DNA of 64,000 bases from positions 1,302,001 to 1,366,000 of the forward strand of contig NC_067204.1 of NCBI RefSeq assembly GCF_026262505.1, in the 5' to 3' direction. Numbering within the stretch: position 1 is the first letter of the stretch; the number at the start of each line of letters is the position of its first letter. Origin of the DNA: Trichomonas vaginalis G3 (lineage: Eukaryota > Parabasalia > Trichomonadida > Trichomonadidae). A program made the position numbers and the translations under genes. Positions 58,802 to 64,000 of this stretch are shown here, in pieces. The notes below the pieces were generated by a model. It ran no database searches. It saw only the letters and a list, made by a program, of their open reading frames with translations, and was not told where the DNA came from.

Positions 58802-59747
58802 ATGACGAATTCAAACAAGGACCCCTATGTTTCTAAAGCAACAAAGAAAGCACTCATGATAAAAATCTTTAGTTCAACACCAAATGCTTGGTTTATGGAT
58901 ATCTTGGAAAACATTCCGAGGTATAGAGAAGATGGACCACCATACTGGCTAATATTTGTCGGTCAAAACACAAGATACTGTGAAGCCATACCATTACAGT
59001 CCAAAAATATTTTAGATGTGAAAACTGCTTTGACAATATTCGTTGACAAATACCATCCAACAAAACTGACATCTGACTGTGAAAGTTCTTTCAAATCAGA
59101 CGATATTAAAAACTATCTGCGTTCAAAAAATGTAAACCAATATTTCATTGTCGACCAAAACCATTCTGCTCTTGGTGTCATTGACAGTTGTATAAAAATT
59201 TAAGAGACTTAAACCAACCACAAGGTGGTGAGGTAGATGAAATGTCATATGACGACAAGTATAGACTTCTCCATGGCAAAGATGAGACAAGTTTTAAATA
59301 TTTACAATAGCCGTAAACAAAAAGGTTTGGGAAACCACTCCCGAAGAAATGAAAAACAACCCTGACTTAGAGAAAGACTATATATTTAATAGTTTAGTCA
59401 AAAGAGACAAACAAGAAAGAATGCCAGGCTTCAAACTTAAGAAAGGTGACAAAGTAAAAATAGAAATACCTAAACGCGACCCATATGAAAATACTATTGA
59501 CTATGACAACAATGGGAACTCGACAGGTACTCGCATTCGTGTTCGTAAAAATAGAAGAAAGTATACAAGAGAATATTATGAAGTTTTAGGCAAACATGGC
59601 AAAATGTACAGACTGCAAGCAGAAGATAAAACTACTATTGTCAGACCTCGTTTCAAACTTGTCAAAGTTCAAGGTGGTATACTTTCAAAGACAGTTCCTA
59701 ACAAATATAAGACAACTCCTGACGAATATGCTAAAGAAGTGAAAATG
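58802..59747 (+). pseudogene. rve-superfamily integrase locus, el2
   Basis: Relative of 8,501-9,567. Core phrases: NAWFMDILENIPRY (first Asp), PPYWLIFVGQNTRYCEAIPL, KLTSDCESSFKS (second Asp), YFIVDQNHSALGVIDS. C-terminal part: FKLKKGDKVKIEIPKRDPYE, YTREYYEVLGKHGKMYRLQA, IVRPRFKLVKVQ, an SH3-like, basic region. The locus is broken a few times. Converges on the fibre gene. Confidence 0.75.
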
Positions 59748-59751
59748 ACGA

Positions 59752-61041
59752 CTAAGCATTTCTATACCATGCGTAAACTGTCATGTAAGGTGGCATGTAG
59801 TCTTTACTTTGTCCCGTTGTTTGTGTATATCCTGAAACGCGATGTGTATGGTTTCCATCTCCCTGTGTGCTACCCCAGAAACAATTTATAGCAAACTTAA
59901 CGTCGTCTTTAACATCATATCCTTTACCTTTTGTCATTCCTGTCCAATCCCAATATCTATGCTTATGCCAACCTGCTTCAGCTGTAGTTAAATCTATGTA
60001 GTGACTGTGTGCAGGTAAATTTTCACCTGAAATCGTTTTACTTCCACCTGTTTCCTTTGAAGAGTTTGCACAATACAAAAACCTGTCGACTATTTGAGTC
60101 CAAGTTCCAAAACCAAGTACTACTTCTGGTCTGGTAGAGTTCATTGACGTGTAAATAGAACCTATAGGATATAGTGTTTGAAGTATTTCTGTCTTTAACG
60201 TTTGAAGCTCTGTTTTGTCAGCTTTTTTATATAACTTTTCTTCAAGTTCATTTACGTCAGAGATGCTATGTCTATGATATTTTTGTGGGTATGTTCCTTC
60301 TGTCCATGCGAAAATACGTTCTTTTGTTGCATCTACATATCCTTTTATCCATGTCGAGTCTGCTTTTGTATTCCTTAACTCTGTAACACCTTTCTCAAGC
60401 TCTTTCAACTGTTGTCCATCTTCCATTAAACCTCTGGTATGACTTGAAACCGTTTGTGTCAACATATCTACAGTTTCTTTGTCGGCTTTAAGGTCTAAAC
60501 ATCCTGAAACCCACCCTGTATTGGCTTTACCTTTTAAAATCTTCGATGTCCGTTCATGGTACCATTCAACCCTTTTTATAATTTCATTGTCTTTTTCATC
60601 CACATATTCCTTATTTGCCTTCTTCACTAACCCACTAGCCAGATATGCTAACTCATCGTCAACATACTCTTTGTCAGCTTTCTTTTCAACATCCTCTTTC
60701 GTTGCATATGTTGCATCTGCTCTGTCATGTTCTTCTTGAACTTTTTCAATGACATACTCTTTGTCAGCTTTGTTGTCAACATCTGCTTTCAAAAGAAGTT
60801 CATCTATAGGTTTCTCGTTTAAAGTTCCTTTTGTTGGATTTATACAAACAGTATGGTTCCTATTGTCTTGAAATAGAAACTCATCTGTCATTGGGTTTAA
60901 TGTCAGTTTTAAGTTTCCTTCTTTCAATGACTCAGATATCTTAGAATAGTTTGAAAAGTTTGTTGTGTTCTTATTTAGAGCTTGCAAAATGAGTTGTCGG
61001 TTGTGTTGTATTTCTCTCATAGACGCTGTTTCTTTCGACAT
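59752..61041 (-). CDS. Trimeric fibre protein with phage tail-collar tip
   Basis: 429 aa, one frame. The N-terminal 280 residues are a shaft with repeated KADKEYV(D) units (NKADKEYVIEKV, KKADKEYVDDEL, KKANKEYVDEKD, LKADKETVDML), the heptad-like repeats of trimeric phage/viral fibres. Then YPIGSIYTSMNSTRPEVVLG and FGTWTQIVDRFLYCA, the conserved collar motif of phage tail-fibre proteins, and a His-rich tip (ENLPAHSHYID, GNHTHRVSG, MPPYMTVYAW). Host attachment is the likely role. Divergent from 61,060 across 18 bp. Confidence 0.88.
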   Translation of the reverse strand: MSKETASMREIQHNRQLILQALNKNTTNFSNYSKISESLKEGNLKLTLNPMTDEFLFQDNRNHTVCINPTKGTLNEKPIDELLLKADVDNKADKEYVIEKVQEEHDRADATYATKEDVEKKADKEYVDDELAYLASGLVKKANKEYVDEKDNEIIKRVEWYHERTSKILKGKANTGWVSGCLDLKADKETVDMLTQTVSSHTRGLMEDGQQLKELEKGVTELRNTKADSTWIKGYVDATKERIFAWTEGTYPQKYHRHSISDVNELEEKLYKKADKTELQTLKTEILQTLYPIGSIYTSMNSTRPEVVLGFGTWTQIVDRFLYCANSSKETGGSKTISGENLPAHSHYIDLTTAEAGWHKHRYWDWTGMTKGKGYDVKDDVKFAINCFWGSTQGDGNHTHRVSGYTQTTGQSKDYMPPYMTVYAWYRNA

Positions 61042-61059
61042 TTTTATTCTAGATAAAAT

Positions 61060-61836
61060 ATGCTTTCAATAGAAAAAGAAAATTCAAGAGTTGCTACAAC
61101 TAAACCATTAGATGAACTTTTTACTAATGTCGGTCAAAAGTTTGAGACAGAGACCGTAAAACATGAAGGCTATCGTTTTGACTACCCCTTAAGATGGTTA
61201 AGAGACCCATCCGTCACAAAAGCTATTGGCTTTCGTAGAATGAAGTTCATTTCAGAAGCCATACATGGTTTCCCATTTACGGTCGCTTTTGAAGTTCGAT
61301 ACTATAACAAAGAAAAACGTACGTATGAGAAATTTGAACAGGGAAAACTTTTACAAGTGAATTTGCTTGTAAACTTAGAAACAACTCTTCAAGCTTTTCA
61401 AGAAAAAATAAACGATATCTATCTCGAATATGCAAAACAGTACAACATTGACGAAGGAGAGTACCATCTCGATATTATATATGACAGGAAAAATGCAACT
61501 GTTAAAATCAATAGAATAGAAGACCTTGGAGAAGACGTTTATATTTCTACAAAATATAACAACTTGGCATGGTATAGATTTTTGAGGATGTTAAATCAGC
61601 CTGCAGAATATCCAGTACACCCGAACTTTTATGAAGTCGAAAACCCTAATGGAACATATGAAAATGTTTTCGACTCAGACGCTATTATCGTTCATGCTTC
61701 ATTTTCTGGTGCACAAAACTCTTTTTTATGCTTGGCAAATGACTTTTACGAAAAACCTACAAAGTTATATGAACCACCGAGTGGAAGTATTTCAGACTTT
61801 CAAGTATGGTTTACACAGATGGAAGAAAGAGAATAG
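61060..61836 (+). CDS. 258-aa beta-rich structural protein candidate, el2
   Basis: Starts MLSIEKENSRVATTKPLDEL; strands GFPFTVAFEVRYYNKEKRTY, LLQVNLLVNLETTL, HLDIIYDRKNATVKI. The RYY-helix-strand part resembles el1 14,553-15,623. Shares an 18-bp promoter gap with the fibre gene, so fibre attachment or a minor capsid role is plausible. A relict second copy lies near 56,700-56,941. A coding-like signal continues beyond the stop. Confidence 0.5.
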   Translation: MLSIEKENSRVATTKPLDELFTNVGQKFETETVKHEGYRFDYPLRWLRDPSVTKAIGFRRMKFISEAIHGFPFTVAFEVRYYNKEKRTYEKFEQGKLLQVNLLVNLETTLQAFQEKINDIYLEYAKQYNIDEGEYHLDIIYDRKNATVKINRIEDLGEDVYISTKYNNLAWYRFLRMLNQPAEYPVHPNFYEVENPNGTYENVFDSDAIIVHASFSGAQNSFLCLANDFYEKPTKLYEPPSGSISDFQVWFTQMEERE

Positions 61837-61909
61837 TTCCATTATACCACGCGTTTTACTTAGAACTTAGTTTCATATACAACTACTATCGAACGGTAAA
61901 AATATAATT

Positions 61910-62153
61910 TTAATACGGTTGAGGTGTTGGATTTGGTTGCCAACTTGACTGTGGTGCAGGTTCAGGCTGTTGTATAACAGGAGCTTGCTCTTTCTGGTTC
62001 AGGGTCTTTAGGTATAATACCAACGAACTGACCTACTCTTTTGCCAATATTTTTGACTCCGTTCCAAATTCCTCTTCCGACGGTTTTTTATTCCATTCCA
62101 TATACTCTTCCAACATTTCGAAAGAAGTTTCCTATTCTTCCAAAGAAACCCAT
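61910..62153 (-). pseudogene. MGFF-type amphipathic protein locus
   Basis: Starts MGFFGRIGNFFRNVGRVYG and ends in a Gln/Pro-rich tail signal (PQSSWQPNPTPQPY). Same type as 58,418-58,785. The locus is broken. Leader TTTTTACATATAGTAAA on the coding strand. Confidence 0.4.
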
Positions 62154-62171
62154 TTTACTATATGTAAAAAT

Positions 62172-62533
62172 CTAATGTCCACCTAGTCTCTTACGTTTCC
62201 TTCTGAGTTCCATAGCATTCTTTAACTGGAGCTCATACATTCTATTTCTCCTCTGGTAGAAAACATACTCTGGGTCAACTCCTGTGTTCGCGTCATCTGC
62301 ATAGAGTTGTTTATATCCCACTTCGGGTTTGTATAAAACTCTTTCCATCTCATATTTGCATACCATGGTGGCAAGCCTAACGCAGCGTCATTTGACATGG
62401 CAGTTTGCATTTGTACATCTGTTGGCACTTGACCATAGTTTGCCATTGCAGTTTGTATTCTAACTTCATTTGGAATATTCTCTGGGTTTGGTTGTCCAGG
62501 TTGCTGTGCATTCGCTAAGTTCTGTGCGTCCAT
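62172..62533 (-). pseudogene. Small structural-type protein locus with basic end
   Basis: N-terminal Asn/Gln/Pro-rich (MDAQNLANAQQPGQPNPENI) with a repeated phrase VRIQTAMANYGQVPTD / VQMQTAMSNDAALGLP, then a Tyr/Arg-rich region and a very basic C-terminus (ELRRKRKRLGGH). The locus is broken about once. Unknown. Confidence 0.4.
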
Positions 62534-62556
62534 TTAATATTAGATAAAAATATCTC

Positions 62557-62688
62557 TTACGAGTACATATGCTGAACATTTGCAGGCATTGGTTCATCTT
62601 CATATTCTCTATATCTTTCTGCCACGTCAAATAAATAAATGACACAATGGAAAAAACCTAAAACTAACAATCCGATTTCAAACCACAT
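62557..62688 (-). CDS. 43-aa single-pass membrane peptide
   Basis: MWFEIGLLVLGFFHCVIYLF forms one membrane segment, followed by an acidic/polar tail (DVAERYREYEDEPMPANV). Overlaps the end of the methyltransferase locus. A small membrane protein gene also neighbours the el1 methyltransferase (4,532-4,744). Confidence 0.45.
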   Translation of the reverse strand: MWFEIGLLVLGFFHCVIYLFDVAERYREYEDEPMPANVQHMYS

Positions 62689-63485
62689 TTACTTACTAAT
62701 AAAATTTCTTTGTTATGACACTTTCTCCAGTTTATAGGACCTCTCTCATATTCTATTTTATCGTATCTAAACTCATAGTCATGTATGTCCTCTAACCATC
62801 TCATGACACTTTCCAAACCACTTTTATCGGATGTAAAGTAAAAGCATGGATGGTTATGTAAAACGTCTAAAGTTTCTAAAGAGTCTCTCAAAGTCCAGTC
62901 TACTTGGTATTGAAAATCCATGTGTTATAGAACGGCGGGTCCACTATAAAGAAAACATTTTCCTTGTTTTATATTTTTCATACAACTCTGTCCAATGACA
63001 TCTCACAAACTCTATACTCAATATATTTTTCTATGTTCTCTTTGAAAACATTTGTATAGTTAAGATATAAAACTTTTGACATAAGTGTTTCAATGTCATG
63101 AACTCTTATAGACCACTATACAATAGTCTAGAAGATATACTATCCCAGTCAATATACTCTGCCTTTTTCAAAACCTCTCTGACAGTATTTTTCTTATCTA
63201 ATGGTATACGTTCCATCTTACCTATAGGTATCTTTTCTTTTAACTCTTTCAATATTTTGTTTGTGTCTGGTATATGTTTGAGACGGTCCATATAGTTGTC
63301 GAAGTCATTGCATATAATCTTTGAGTCTGGAATATTATATGGCACAAATGAGATATATAGAAACTTCCACCGAACAAGTCTACAAATGTTAGACCATTCG
63401 GTAGTTTCTTAAGTTCTCTCAATAGAATATCTTTACATCTACTCTTATTTCCAAAGAAGGGTAACGGTGGTTTTGTAAAATTCAT
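62664..63485 (-). pseudogene. D12-class adenine DNA methyltransferase locus, el2
   Basis: Relative of 3,816-4,502: MNFTKPPLPFFGNKSRCKDI (PF-x-G-x-K), LTFVDLFGGSFYISHL (motif I) and a DPPF-type motif IV signal near 62,945. The locus is broken a few times, so no active enzyme is expected from this copy. Confidence 0.75.
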
Positions 63486-63536
63486 TTTATATATATAATA
63501 AAAATGTTTTTTCCTGAAAAGTGACAAAATTTCTTA

Positions 63537-63573
63537 GGGGCTAGAGGGCACGAAGTGCCTGGAAGCCCCACTA

Positions 63574-63609
<36 letters not shown>
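63537..63609 (-). repeat. el2 right terminal inverted repeat
   Basis: GGGGCTAGAGGGCACGAAGT through CCACTACC, then a T-tract of 34. Exact complement of the left TIR over 39 bp. Just inside, 63,518-63,531 is GAAAAGTGACAAAA, the box also used by el1 genes. Confidence 0.95.
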
Positions 63610-63610
<1 letters not shown>

Positions 63611-64000
63611 TTAACCAAAAACCTATTTTCCCGGTAGTGTAATTGCTTACATTAAAAGTAGTATATGTTGAAGGGTTGTGTGACTTTTTTTGTAAACGTA
63701 AGAATTCATACAATATTGAACGATTTTGTATCATTTTTTTTAACATATGAAGTAAAAAATGTATGATTCTTACGGTTTTTATTCTTACGTTTTTGAATAA
63801 ATCAAGATTTAAAAAATTTTCAAAATTGTAAGACATTTACACTCAGCCCATACATAATGAAATAAAAAATAATTTTTTTAAAAAAATAAACCATTAAAAA
63901 ATTAACATTAATTTTAAAATAATTTATTTTTTTATCTTTTATAAAAGAAGCTATATATAGATGATGTCAGATATTCCGCGATTAATTAAACATTGTTTAA
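63610..64000. other. Host flank right of el2
   Basis: Begins with GTTAA, the presumed target duplication. A minus-strand frame of about 77 codons starts at 63,836 (MSYNFENFLNLDLFKNVRIK), but it is AT-rich and unrecognised, and its extension into the T-tract is spurious. No supported gene. Confidence 0.5.

Larger units (their letters stand above)
39555..63609. mobile_element. Maverick/Polinton-like element 2 (el2), full extent
   Basis: About 24 kb. Both ends are an A- or T-tract (A at 39,555-39,592; T at 63,576-63,609) followed inward by an identical 39-bp inverted repeat. GTTAA occurs at 39,552-39,556 and 63,610-63,614, the size of a Maverick-type 5-6-bp target duplication. Gene content: rve integrase, packaging ATPase, double-jelly-roll-type capsid, penton candidate, SF3 helicase, phage-like fibre, D12 methyltransferase, KilA-N genes, HNH and GIY-YIG nucleases. 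A protein-primed DNA polymerase was not found, so it resembles polymerase-less Polinton-like (Tlr/PLV-type) elements. Whole in extent, but carrying roughly 12-15 breaks in its genes; the nearly identical TIRs suggest a fairly recent insertion. Confidence 0.92.

Noticed and set aside
39555-63609. GATC absence as mere AT-richness
   Set aside because: Host DNA of equal or higher A+T in the same window has GATC at ordinary frequency, and the absence covers all kinds of sequence in el2. A formal count is still required.
63534-63836. 100-codon frame ending in poly-lysine
   Set aside because: The lysine tract is the el2 T-tract read on the other strand; at most the outer 77 codons could be real, without support.
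1-64000. tRNA and rRNA genes
   Set aside because: No cloverleaf with A/B boxes and no conserved rRNA stretch was recognised on either strand.

Overview
The window looks like nuclear DNA of a trichomonad-type parabasalid (Trichomonas/Tritrichomonas group). The reasons are intronless genes in AT-rich DNA, TCA-type initiator sequences a few bases upstream of start codons, an R2R3 Myb-like protein, a membrane subtilase, a secreted GH13 amylase, an axonemal SPEF2/CPC1-like protein, and two large Maverick/Polinton-class elements. The species cannot be fixed from sequence alone.

Layout. (1) 1-about 16,700: right-hand part of Maverick-type element 1 (el1; left end outside the window). It carries the end of a phage-like fibre gene, small genes, a D12-class adenine methyltransferase, an rve integrase, a large Pro/Thr- and Lys/Glu-rich protein, a packaging ATPase and structural-type genes. 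A 2-kb segment with an array of about 13 long hairpins lies inside it, between 82-bp direct repeats. (2) 17,124-39,550: host DNA with a SPEF2/CPC1-like gene, a mariner-sized TIR element, a 5.7-kb inverted duplication holding two GH13 amylase copies (one intact, one a pseudogene), a 990-bp TA-flanked insertion present in only one arm, a membrane subtilase, 8 kb of gene-poor repeat DNA with a second hairpin cluster, and a Myb-like gene. (3) 39,555-63,609: complete-length Maverick/Polinton-like element 2 (el2), bounded by inverted repeats and GTTAA direct repeats. It carries a PIP-box plus nucleoplasmin-like protein, a long structural locus, double-jelly-roll-type capsid and penton candidates, an SF3 helicase, a packaging ATPase, KilA-N/GIY-YIG/HNH genes, an integrase, a phage-collar fibre and a D12 methyltransferase. 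No pPolB was recognised. (4) 63,610-64,000: AT-rich flank.

Both elements are treated as fossils. The visible part of el1 has a handful of broken loci and one large insertion; el2 is whole in extent but carries roughly a dozen to fifteen breaks.

Most unusual signals: el2 contains no GATC in about 24 kb by hand scan, while parts of el1 are very rich in GATC, and both carry a Dam-family (D12) methyltransferase gene. In both elements the same divergent gene pair flanks an in-register tandem-repeat array, although the repeat sequences are unrelated. Hairpin arrays of similar design occur in el1 and in host DNA. A PIP-box nucleoplasmin-like gene sits at the el2 terminus. The amylase palindrome preserves a natural empty site for a TIR transposon.
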